Of a stretch of DNA of 64,000 nucleotides, positions 23,881 through 35,600 are shown piece by piece. Positions within the stretch are counted from its first letter, which is position 1; every line of letters begins with the position of its first letter. The notes beneath the pieces were generated by a model, which did no database searches, was not told the origin of the DNA, and worked only from the letters and a program-made list of their open reading frames with translations. The translations under genes were made by a program, and so were the position numbers. Source of the DNA: Rhipidocladum racemiflorum (Eukaryota; Streptophyta; Magnoliopsida; Poales; Poaceae); assembly GCA_036346355.1 (NCBI GenBank), contig CM070572.1, positions 36,679,944 to 36,743,943 on the forward strand. Reading direction: 5' to 3'.

Positions 23881-24813
23881 ATTTGCTGAACTCAAGAAAG
23901 GACTGAATTTCTTAAACTTTTGAGGGAAAAGAAGTGAACTTTGCTCCAAGTAGTCTTAAGAAATTAACCTATGAACCAAGATACTGAACTTATGCATAAT
24001 CCCTCTTTATAGTACAGCTAAGAAAGAAATAAATCTAGCTACATGACTTGAATCATCTCTCAAGTCAAAACTAGAAACACAAAGACCTTAAACTTTTTCC
24101 TTCCTCTAAAAAACAATCTTCACTTCATCAAGGGTATGAGAGTTGATCATCAACACCAAAACCCATAAACAATTTGAATAAGTAATTAGGGGGGCCTAGA
24201 TGCCTTCAATTGATTTTGGTCTTAAAACTTTATAGGATTGTAGAATCTCACCTCTCCTATATATGGTAATTTCTGAAGAATTTTTGAAAACATGTAAATG
24301 TGATTTTCGTGGATTTTACACGATAAAGATGGTTTACATAGGACATATTGCCTTTTACTATCCAAAAAATAATATTTTACTAGCTCTTAGACAAGATGTT
24401 ACTATTTTGAAACAAAGTGAATTATTAGAACAGGAATTTAGTTATATTTGTTGGCCCTGTATTAAAATGTTATGCTGGCAAAAGTAAATATTATTGTAAT
24501 AGATGGTAAAATCAAATCAAAACCATTCATAAAATGTTATGTGTCTGTTCAGCAGTAAAATCTTACATATATTGGTAATTTGGTGTTCATTTGGCAGTAA
24601 ACCAATATATATGGATAGTAAAAATATGCAACCGAACAACAAAATGATTGTTTATTAGCGAGACTTATATCACTTTGTTCCTTTCATCGTTAATACATTA
24701 CTGATAAAAACTTTTTGTGAATCGGAGTTGCCAATAAAAAGTTATGGCTAAAATAAAGAAAAAATATTCATTTACAAACAAGAAAACACATTTACTAGTT
24801 GGTTTTCCATTGT

Positions 24814-27364
24814 ACTGATTAGCAATTGAAACAGTTCTGGTGTGCTGAGTACTGGGATACATGACTTGATCGGTCTGCGTTAACACAAGAGCAACTGAAT
24901 TATCCAATCAAACAAGACTGTACATATTTGAACAATGAGTATGTATTGTCACATATTGTCTTCTTAAGCCCAATCCTCATTAAACAATAGCCACTCCAAC
25001 ATGCAAGGTTTCCAAGACAGTATCAGTGTTATCCCATTTTCATGAAACAATAAAATGCAAGAATAAAATCACTTACAGTGCACTGGATGTCAGTGTCAAA
25101 GGCTATGCTCGTCAGAGACGATGTCCCGAAAAATAATATCGCCGCTGTAATGCCACAGACTCACTGGCGGTTATTTCGGAGATACAAAGCCACGGACCAC
25201 CGAGTAAAGCAATTCACCAGAAGGTCCCGAAAAGCAACAAAAGTTGCTCAAGTCCCTAGAACCGACTCCCTGGCCATGGGAGATGGCTTTGTTGAGCAAG
25301 ACTCGATGAACTTGCTACATAGAATAATCCAAACCAAGCACAAATATTCACTAAATCGAGCCAACCTGATCAAGCCACCAAGATCAGTCAAGCACTCGGT
25401 AATAGAGAGCACCGAGTGTTCTTCACTTTCCACGAAGATCTTGAATAACCGGTCCTCAAAACCAACCCAAACCCCTCTGTTTACTCACAATAGTGGCATC
25501 CAAGATGTGTATGAGCCCAGATCGAGGCATGAGCCTACAAGAGTACTTCGAGAAGCAAAGAATCAAGCTGGAGAACACATGAATTGGAGGAGTTTTTGGA
25601 TTTGATAAAATGGGGGGGGGGATCAAATTCTCTTCAACCAAGGAACACACCTCGATTTAAAAGAGCACCCGAGGAGGAGTGAGAGCAATGACTACGAAGG
25701 GTGCCACCCCATCGCCACCGAGCACGGGGAGGCCACGCTGTGGGACTCGGATGCTACCACCTCTTACTTGCTCCTCTACCCTCTCTCTCTATCGGCTAGT
25801 GCTAGGGCACTGGGGTGCTTTGGTCTCAATCGGCTAGGCTAGCACGGCCCATGGGTCGAGCATGGCCGCGCCAGCCTAGTTGGCCTTTATATGCAACAGT
25901 CCCCTAGAAGTGAAGCCCTGTGGGTCAACTCCACTGAAATATTTGAAGTTTTATGTGCCTTGTTGCAAAGATCAACAAAAAAAATAGTACAGATTTGTAA
26001 AAACTTATCGGCTGGCTCTGCCATTGCCATTGATAGCTGTCGGCTTATATGATCATGAGGTCTCACCTTTTTTGTTGTTGTTGTGGTTAAGAGTTTGGTA
26101 GGGGAGAATGCTAGAACCTAGAAGGGCCATTTCCAACGAGGCTAAACGTGTCTTTTTGGCCCAGAGAACGTGATTTACGAGCGGTGATTGCAAATCCAGT
26201 TGCTGCATGCAAACATGTCTTGTTGTTCCCCGATGAAAAAAAAAATCATAATATCTGATAAGTAATCCATAATATGGTATCGTTCTTCCACTTCCACACT
26301 CCATAAAAGAGCAAAGAGAATCCATATCATTTGACAAGCGATAAACCTGTGTCACTGCAACAAGGTCTTGCAATTCATTGATAGTTGTTGCAGTTAGTTT
26401 GACTTCTAATACTCAATCAATCTATGTTTGGCAGGTTTCAGCAACAGTGGTTTGCTTATCGTGCACAATATTATACAACCCAGGGAACTGAAACTCCCCT
26501 GATGATTCGCGAAGACCAATCCTGCAAAACGTAGAATCGGAGCATCGCCTGAGGACAAACCCTACCAAACATCCTCTCAAAATGACCATTCCCCAAGTTG
26601 AAGGTAAAACCTTGAATTTGTTTAATTCGATCTGTCACACGTTCACACCCCTCAAAAACTCTGAATCACCCTGTCTACGAGGAACATGAAGAATACTACT
26701 GTCCTTTTGCTTTACATACAGTATGTAATTACTGCGCAGCACATAATTCCACATATCCTCAACATCACAATTCTGAATTTTAAATCCACATTTCCTGGCA
26801 CAACAAACTCTGAAAGGTCATGATTCAGATATGATAAGAATGGCGGGGATTGCTGCTGTAGAAATTGAAAACACTCGGGGGTTCAGACAATATTAAGCAG
26901 AATATTTCTTGTTATGTCGCGCATAGGAAGATCTATGTTAGGTTTCAGTTATGGCATGCCTTTTTGTATGAACTATATGCCATGTCATCGCTGCGAGTAT
27001 GTTGCTTCTTTGTTTTTTGGAACGACTATGTTTCTTCTTGACAGTTGCCTGTATGATTAAATCTGTGAATCAGGGCTGTAGACGTGTACCGTAGCAAAAA
27101 TCACTGTGCCACAAGTGTTGTTTGTACTGTAGAAGCGTAATGTAGCAGGCGATCTGAGCCGATCTTTTCTGATCCAACGGCTCATGGGTCATGACCATCC
27201 AAAGTCACAGGTCCTCTACCTCTGACTTGCAAAAGGATCCAACACACGGTGTCGGATCGGATACCCGTTTACACCCGTTTCCGCCGTCCTCTCGAGCCAC
27301 AGACCCGGCCAAACCCTCCGGTGAAGCCCCAACCCTCGCCGCCGCCTCCTCTCCGAAACCCGCC
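24814..27364. other. Intergenic DNA upstream of CLP1, with an unclassified GC-richer block
   Basis: From about 25078 to 25900 base composition rises sharply against the AT-rich flanks. An uninterrupted 175-codon plus-strand frame (25078-25605) and minus-strand frames overlap here, with no recognisable domain. The block has a G10 run at 25611-25620 and may be an old LTR. The rest, including the 5' flank of CLP1 from 26000, shows no gene. No clear TATA box was found for CLP1. Confidence 0.4.
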
Positions 27365-30300
27365 ATGGCCGCCGCAACGGGGGCTGCGGCCGCGCAGCCG
27401 CCGCGGCAGTACAAGCTGGCGTCGCAGAGCGAGCTGCGCTTGGAGGTGCTCCCCTCCGCGCCCCTCCGCGTCCGCCTCGTCGCCGGCACGGCGGAGATCT
27501 TCGGCACCGAACTGCCGCCTGAGGGCTGGGTCCCCATCCCTGCCCGCTCCAAGATCGCCGTACGCCGCCCCGCCCCCCGCAGAAACGCGCTTGGCTCGGC
27601 TTACAACTACTACCACCACCGCTCGGTACTGACCTGCCGTTTCTGTTCTTCGATTAGATTTTCACTTGGCACGGCGCGACGCTGGAGCTAGACGGGGTCA
27701 GCGAGAGCGAGTACACGTCCGACGAGGTGAGGCGGGGTTCCATTTTTCCTCCTCTTCTTTTGTTGTAAATTTGGGAGGTTTGAGGTTCTTCAATGTAATG
27801 CGCTGGTGAGATAATTCTGTTGTGGGTTGCAGACGCCGATGGTGATTTACGTGAACACGCACGCAATCCTTGACGCGCGGAGGGCGAGGGCAAGGGCCGC
27901 GGCAGCGCAGGGGGGTGACTTGGAGGCTTCGCAGGTTAGTACTCTTGTTTCAATTCGTTTGGCATCTTATCATACGACTGTTACATAGTATCTTGGTCAA
28001 TAACCTGTAGGAGATGCAAAGCTTGAATGTTTTTGAGCATGCACCTCCTCATATTAAATAACAATCTTTTTAGCAGATAACATGCATATAAAGCGATCAG
28101 TTAGCCAGATTGTTACTTGCGAATTTTCGTTGTGCATGGATGGTTTTAGATTCCTAGTAATGAAGATAGTTCGTGTAAACTACATGAAATTTGGCAAATC
28201 ACTACCATGTGCAATTTTGTATCGATGTTCAAAGGGAGATTTAATTATTTGCCATAAAGTTGATATGCGCTTGATGATTTGTCGCACCATATCTCATTGA
28301 TATGTTGCCTCTAGGCCTGAACGTCAGTGAGACATGGTGTGGCAAATCATCAAATGCACATTAACTTTGTAGCAAATAATCGATTATTCCATATTCAAAA
28401 ACAGATTGCGATGTGATCCTAACAATTTGACGAGCACCCCACAGCATTGTCAAAAATCGAACAGGGTGTTGAAATACATGAAATTTTTTGAAAAAAAGAC
28501 ATAACAAACTGTTTTTCTTGATACAGGACCTTGTGCTTATATTTATCTATAGTCCTTTGAGCCAAATTGCTGAATTTTACTACTCTTGGTGGTTTAGGGA
28601 CCCAGAGTGATTGTTGTGGGACCAACGGATTCTGGAAAAAGTACTCTGTGCAAAATGCTCCTTAGCTGGGCTGCCAAACAGGGATGGAAGCCTACGTATG
28701 TCGATTTAGATATTGGCCAGGGCTCGATAACCATACCCGGATGTATTTCTGCTACACCCATCGAGAAACCTATAGATATAGTTGATGGGATTCCCTTGGA
28801 GATGCCGCTTGCATACTTTTACGGCCATCCAAATCCAAGGTAGCTGTCAGTTCACTCCCTTGGCGGTTCCTACTCACTACTTTATGTATACAAGACTGTT
28901 CTTTTTCCGTTGTACTGTTTTGGCACCTCAACTATTGCTTTATGTTGCCAACAGTATTAATCCAGATGTTTACAAAGTTCTTATGAAGGAGCTAGCTCAA
29001 ACATTGGAGAAACAGTTCTCTGGAAATGCTGAATCTAGGGCAGCGGGAATGGTTATCAACACTATGGGGTGGGTTGAAGGCCTTGGCTATGAGGTAATTG
29101 TTTGGTTCAGAAATGTAACTAGCAATTTGGGCATGCATGTTGATGGCTAATAGGATATGCTAACACGAGCTACGATTTGTGCTGTGCAGTTACTTCTCAA
29201 TGCAATTGAAACCTTTAAGGCTAATGTAGTGCTGGTATTGGGACAGGCAAGTGCTACAATTCTATGTTCAATTTCAATGTTACTAGTTTACTTCATACTG
29301 TTGTTTCCGAAGGAATGTGCACATGTTGTAGTCCTGTTGATAACTCCCCATTCAGTTCATACTCCCTGACTTTGCTATCCAAGCTTACTCTGTAATCTAT
29401 ATTCAGTTTGATGATAGTGTTGACTGTTGAATCTATTTCTAAATATACATTGTCAAATGTCGTGGGCATCCTAGCATTTTATCAGACTCAAATGTCGTGG
29501 GCATCCTATTATCCAGGTATTAGCTTAATTCTTGGAATAAAGAACTAGATTTGTTTCCTAAAACATCATTCATAAAGAGGCAATAACATCCAACCAACGG
29601 TACTCAGAGATCTAAGGTGAGTAAGAATAAGAAAGTTATTTTGACACACAAAAAGATTGTTCCTGGGATACTAGAGACATCTTTGATTACAAACATGGGC
29701 AGCACTAAGGGCAGTTAATCTCAAGCAGAAACATATTCTGCAAGCAGCCCCCACTAGTAACATGTTTTCTTGTAAAACGATTATCAACATCAGTATACTT
29801 CATTCATGCATGAATAACATTCTCTGAAGTTTATTTACATATTTATTTTGAACAGAAGCAGTGTCTAATTCTAGCAAAAACAGTCCAAAGAGGTTCTAGC
29901 TTGAGTCTATTCCAACTGACAATCTTGCAAAATTGTGTATATAATCACAAAACCCTATGGTTGCAAAATTGCATATATCATAAAAATGAATCAGTGATCA
30001 TTATTAGCTTGTATAGACTTCTCGTACTGCCATACAGTAATGGGAATGCAGGTGCTCTTTTACTGTGTGCTTATTGTTAGTTTTTATCTTGACATGTAGA
30101 ATAATCTGATTTTGTCTACTGCAGGAGAAACTCTGGAAGATGTTAAAAGATGCAGTACAAAGTAAGCCCAACATTGATGTTGTAAAGCTTCACAAATCAG
30201 AGGGTGTTGTCCTGAGAAATTCAAAATATCGTCAAAAGACTAGAAGCTTCCGAATCAAGGTAAATTCTTTTTCTGAATTTTAGATTGTGGGGCTGTGGAT

Positions 30301-31606
30301 GTTCCTGATTTTGATATTTGAAAGTAGCTCTATTGCTCTAAAATAAAATGCAGTATTATCCATGATTAGTTTATAAGGCTTTGCTAGGTAAATAATGTGA
30401 AAATATTGATGTAAAATTGCCCAATTTTCTGTTGTTGTCCTTCCCATCTTAGTGGGGCACTTATTCAGTTAATGCCTCATCCTTCTATTTTGCTCTTGAT
30501 TTGCTAATGCTATACCCTAATGCCTTCTTTGCAGGAGTACTTTTATGGGATTGCAAATGATCTAGCACCACACTCAAATGTAGTTAACTTCAGTGATGTT
30601 TCTGTTTACAAAATCGGTAGTGGTCATCAAGCTCCTCGGTCAGCATTACCCATTGGTGCAGAGCCTGTGGCAGACCCTACACGGCTTGTTGCTGTTAACA
30701 TCAGCACAGATATGGTCCACACGGTGCTTGCTGTTTCTTATGCCAAGGAACCTGATGAAATAATTTCCAGGTAATACCGTCATTCCCCATGATAGTGCTT
30801 AGGTGTTACAGACATCACAGGCTATGGGCTAGGGCTACCAGTAAGGCTTGATGCAAAAGCAGCCCAAACTGGAAGTAGATCACAAAAGCTACTCCACCAA
30901 ACCAACTTGCTCGTGTTACAAGTTTCAAGTTGCTGTAGTATTTTCAGCTTCATATGAACATTGGATTATACTTAGATCTAGGAGATATTGTCAAAATATT
31001 TTATTTAGTTACTTGACTATCATGGAACAAACCTTTCAAGTAGTTCAAATGTTCAATCAGTGGCGACTATTTTTTCTGTAGGAATGATCTGTGTACTGTA
31101 GTCTTTCTTTTGAAAGAGGTAGTATGTATGAGTATTGTTCTTTTAGTGTTTGACATTAGGCATATTGTATGGATTAGAATTTAGAAGTATTACATTGTGT
31201 CCGTGTGTTTTCCCAACTGCCAGATGATTACTGTTCGATCCTAGTATTACGACTTCCTTTCAAGTCTTAACTCCCACTGGGTAAAACTGTAGAACTTGCA
31301 GCGTCTTTTTTTTTTGGCATGTAATAAACAGTGTTTACCTTTCGTGAGATACATTTACTTGCACCAACAATACAATTCTGTGCAGCAATGTGGCTGGATT
31401 CATTCATGTCACAGATGTCGACATCCAGAGGTACACCACCACCACCACCACCAAGATACCAACTTTGCCTCTGTATGGATTATTTGTCTTTACGTGATAC
31501 TAACATTCTCCGTTTCAGGAAGAAGCTGACGTACATTGCACCTTGCCCAGGAGACTTGCCAAGCAGGCTGTTAATTGCGAGCTCGTTAACATGGTACGAG
31601 GCTTGA
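27365..31606 (+). CDS. CLP1: Pre-mRNA cleavage complex II protein CLP1 (polynucleotide kinase-like)
   Basis: CLP1 is a P-loop RNA-kinase-family subunit of cleavage factor II in nuclear mRNA 3'-end formation. Ten coding exons join in phase: 27365-27559, 27658-27726, 27833-27934, 28598-28839, 28955-29093, 29190-29246, 30125-30259, 30535-30770, 31386-31430 and 31519-31606 (1308 nt, 435 aa, close to the family size). The N-terminal domain contains GTAEIFGTELPPEGW. The Walker A motif GPTDSGKST is at about residues 130-138, with YVDLDIGQGS at about 156-165. The C-terminal domain ends LLIASSLTWYEA. The start is an ATG in a good CGCCATGGCC context. Intron 6 uses a GC donor (CAG/GCAAGT). All other introns are GT-AG. 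It converges on the PP2A gene, 1.04 kb between stop codons. Confidence 0.95.
28239..28386. repeat. Near-perfect foldback (MITE-like hairpin) in CLP1 intron 3
   Basis: The left arm (ATTTGCCATAAAGTTGATAT..., about 28247-28311) is followed almost immediately by its inverted copy ending AACTTTGTAGCAAAT (about 28314-28378), giving a stem of roughly 65-70 bp with scattered mismatches and almost no loop. It contains the GTGTGGCAAAT word common in grass foldback MITEs. Confidence 0.7.
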
Positions 31607-32641
31607 TCAGTTCAAGGTTGAACGTTGTAGTTGGGCGGGCAGTAAACCGGACGGATGAAAGACATGTTGTAACGCTGAAATGCACCTGTGTCCTGTGACC
31701 TGGTATGGGTTCTACATTCCAAGTTTGTAGCATACTATGTGCATTTCTAACTGTAACGGCAAACTTCACGGGTTCGATATTTTTCTCGGCAGAATCTCTC
31801 TACATCTCGTTTAATTGTGTGTATGCCTTGTCGTGATGGTGCCCTGGTGCGTGCGCACTTATCTTCCTGTTAAGTACTAAATCAGGAATTCTGAGGTGAT
31901 AATCGTACCCAGTACAGAGCTACTGGCTCGTCTGAGGTTTCATAATTCCTAGGCGTATTGGGCTTAGTTATAGATTGTGTACCTCACGGAGTTATTAGGT
32001 CAAACCCGCAGCCCAAAAACTGTTGAAGAAATAAGTTTACCAGGTTGTATACGAGGAACGGCTGCCCTTCTTTATTCAGCATATTAACATAAATTCGCAA
32101 CATCTGGACTGACATACCGGAGTTTCAACAAAACACTTCCATGAATTGAAAATAGTAAAGCACCCAGCTAAACCATCTTTGCCATCTCCTATTAGGATAT
32201 AGGACTCATCCTATAGGACTCATTACAAACCACTAACATACACACAAGGGCACATCAAATGGGAGGGCATCGCAGAAAGCCAGGAGCACCTCCCCGTCTA
32301 TATGGAATATATTCGGTCACGTAGATGATGCAGAGAGCACCAGGCATGCTTCCTGTCTAGACCGAAAAAAAAATACTAATAGGGACGATCCTAATGCAGC
32401 TTCCCATCACTGTCTACGAATAATACAAAATGGCAGTACATCATAAAAAAAAAACAGTGCATGTAATTTTCAACATCTTGTATAAAAGTCGAGAAGCAGC
32501 AACAAAATCTCCAAACAAAAGAATTTTTAGACATACAGCTCGGGCCCATGGAACCCGTACCTAAGGACAGAAGATCTACAGACCCCGATGGTGCGGAGGT
32601 GAGGAGCATCAACACCGGTAAGTTAAAGGTCAACACAACAA
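31607..32641. other. Convergent intergenic space between CLP1 and PP2A
   Basis: This holds the 3' untranslated regions and polyadenylation sites of two genes transcribed toward each other. I could not pick out firm poly(A) signals. AATAAAG on the minus strand near 32066-32072 is one possibility for PP2A. No other gene is seen. Confidence 0.6.
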
Positions 32642-35600
32642 TTACAAAAAGTAGTCGGGAGTCTTGCGTGTTGTGTCCGGCTCAATTTGCCGAGGTGCTG
32701 GATCAAACTGGAGGAAGTTCTGATCCATGTTTTCCCCAATTTCAAGAATTGCAGCCATGTTACCACAGCGGTAACAGTAGTTTGGTGCGCTGAAGACCGT
32801 GACAACATTCTTATCCTGCATGACAACATCACAGGGCAGTAATTATTCTAGCTTCCTATATGTTAACATCTGATTATCTGAATATTGCATTTAAAAGACA
32901 GCAAACAGGAGTATAAATCTTGCATAATGCATGTATGCATGAAAAATTTGCACTCATGACTATTGCTTTAATAAACCACAAGGGCTCCTAGGGTTCTTCT
33001 ACTTCACCAAAAAAAGGGATTGAATTTTCCATGAGAACATTCCTTGCCCTTGAAAAGGCACTTTCCGTTATTTACAAAATTCTGAATTTCTTTATGTTTA
33101 TTTTTTTTTAAATGGATGGGTGGTATTTTGCCCAATTCCCATGAAGAATGCAGTCCGAAAGAAAGCATTCAAATCTGCCTTGTAACCCTTTTTGCAATTT
33201 TGGATGCAGCAGGATTGGGCTTATATGTGTGCCTGTCTATGTTCACCCTCACATACGACATAGATCTCCGTGATATACACCAGTGGACTCGTGATCTGCA
33301 CCAATTCCACTCAGCCCACACATCACACAACGAGATATACAGAGGAACAAACATGTTGCATTTGGGGGGATTAGATATGGCAGTGTAAACCACCCTTATC
33401 GTGTAAACTTCGTGGAAACCATATGTACAAATTTTCAAAAATTATCATATGTAGGAGAGGTGAGCTTCTACAACCCTATAAAATTTGAAGACCAAAATCA
33501 ATCGCATTTGAAAGATATGAAAAAAAACATCCAGCCTGAATACTGATTTTTTTCACTGTTTGGCTCGCTGTTTGTCAATTTCATATCTTTCAAATACGAT
33601 TGAGTTTGATCTTCAAATTTTACAAGGTTGTATAATCTCACCTCCCCTACATATGGTAATTTTTTCAGAATTTTTAAAACTTGTACATATGGTTTCCATG
33701 ATAAGGGTGACTTACACTGGATATGTGCCCATTAGATATGCCTTGACAGTTAGTCGATTTAGTTCCTTCCACTAGGATTAGATGTCTTTGACAGTTAATG
33801 GATCTAGTTCCTTCATAAACTTAGATAAGAGCCTTGGGTATGTTGGTAAAAATGAAAGGCCTAATTCAACAGTTTACAATCAAACACAATAAAGAGTAAG
33901 AACTTGTATGTGCTCTTAAAATCTTTAAAAGGGTATAACTTCTATAACCAAAGAACCAATACTATCTCAGAGTCCATGCCCCTAAGAATGTAGCTAACAA
34001 TTGCACTTAGAAAGTGTTCATTAGAAATTCCTGCAACGTTGACAAAATGATTATGTTCAGATTTTTCAGAAGGTATTTTTCGTGTCGTGAGTGATTACAA
34101 TCATTCAATTAACGGTGCAAGGAAAAATAATTCGAAAAATGAAATGCTGCATTCTGAACACCAACCTGGCACCAATTGAATCCTTCCATTACAAGTTGAT
34201 GAGCCCTTGAGATGAGAGAGAGGCCATTGGTATGGTTAAACTGTTGTGCAATATCTTGCCCAAATGTATAGCCTGCTCCTCTTGGTGAAATCCCCCACCC
34301 ACATCGGTCATCTGGGTCAGACCACAAAAGATCACACATCGGCCCTTCATGAGGAACCTGCAAGCATTTTTGAGAATTTTGTGATATTAGCTGAGAATAA
34401 ACAATTGAGCAATTTAGTCCAATTTCCTCCGTACATGAATAGCAAGTTATGAACCCAAGAACTAACATATATAATTGGTAGCCTTCATAAGAACAACCTA
34501 GATAATCATCTAGCTGTGAAGAAAGGAACAACAGGTATCTGTTACAATCACATATAGTTATGCGTGTCATGATCCACATTACAAATTGTAGTGTTCTAAA
34601 CTTCACAAAAGGAAAACTGTAGTGCTCTACAAAAAAAAGTAGATTCAATCTTCACATATCTATTAATTTGCTGCTGCAAGGTACAGAAAAATTCTTGCTA
34701 AAAAGATTACCACAGATTATAAGAATATATGCCAGCCACATCATACTTAAAACAGTAATTACCTAAATGGCTAATTCTATAAATAATGATCTGGTCCTCA
34801 TAGTAAAACAAGCACAATGGCTCACTTTAAACTTATTAATTAGAAGAGCAAACGACGGAAATTTTGATGATTATCAATTTAACAACTTGTTCAGTTAAAT
34901 TGTGAATGAGGATCACGGAGGATAGATACAAGACAGCATTCGGTAATAGTTAGGCACTTAGGCATAGCCCTCAAGTGTAGAATCCATGTAATAGAAATAA
35001 AAAAAGAGAGAGTGCGCATCAATATTAAAAATAACCAGTCAACGCACCTAAACTGAAACTGGACTAAGCAGCAACCTACTCCAGAAGAATAGCCATTGTT
35101 AGGATTGCACATCCAGACTAATGCAACTTTTCCATTCAAAACAGATCAACTATCACTGCTCAGCAATTATTTATCGATGTTTTCCATCAGAAGCTTAATG
35201 CTACATGGTTCTCCAAGATCAAAATTTGTTCTGAATTAACTTCTACATGACCAAAACCAAATTATAGGTAGATCAATATCACAATAATTTTCCTTGTCTA
35301 TACCTGCCTAGGTACTGTTATGGTAAAGATCACCTCATATCATACTTGTCACGGCGTCCCGGCGGCCGGTGGGTGATGCCTGGACCCGCCGCCTTGACTA
35401 GAGCGAGTTAGGCACCTGCCCAGGAGTCCAGGAGAGGCTTAGGGCGATTGGGCGTGGTGGCGACCGGATTTGGGCGAGCGCTGAACTGTGAGCACAAGAG
35501 ATAAGGAGGGTCTCTAAGGGCTGAGGCGGCCGCACAAACGCATACCGAACGGGGTAACCCTAGAGCAAGAAGACTGGAGAGGAAAGAAGGGAGCTCCTCC

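Larger units (their letters stand above)
20721..24208 (-). repeat. copia-type solo LTR with 5-bp target duplication, interrupted
   Basis: On the minus strand the LTR starts TGAAGGCATCTAGGCCCCCC at 24208. It ends CACCCCCTCTAGGCCAATCC...CTTTCA at 20721, giving TG...CA termini. ATTGA flanks it at 20716-20720 and 24209-24213, and joining the flanks restores the foldback sequence. No internal element remains, so it is a solo LTR left by LTR-LTR recombination. A gypsy solo LTR (20956-22942) is inserted in it, leaving about 1.5 kb of its own sequence. Confidence 0.85.
19455..24813. mobile_element. Large foldback element made of ~610-bp tandem units, with nested LTRs
   Basis: Arms at about 19455-19640 and 24630-24813 are inverted copies of each other (for example AGCCATTACTTTTTATTGGC against GCCAATAAAAAGTTATGGCT, and ATGATATAAGTCTC against GAGACTTATATCA). 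Between them a unit of a ~250-bp spacer plus a ~350-bp palindromic block is repeated. Copy a is 19632-20243. Copy b is 20253-20720 continued at 24209-24337. Copy c is only the spacer, 24345-24605. Without the inserted LTR the element would be about 1.87 kb. No target duplication was identified, and it has no coding potential. The superfamily is unknown, perhaps Mutator-like. Confidence 0.6.

Noticed and set aside
27191..27364. Longer N-terminus for CLP1 from an ATG at 27191
   Set aside because: The extra 58 residues are not CLP1-like, and the ATG at 27365 gives the normal family start and a better context.
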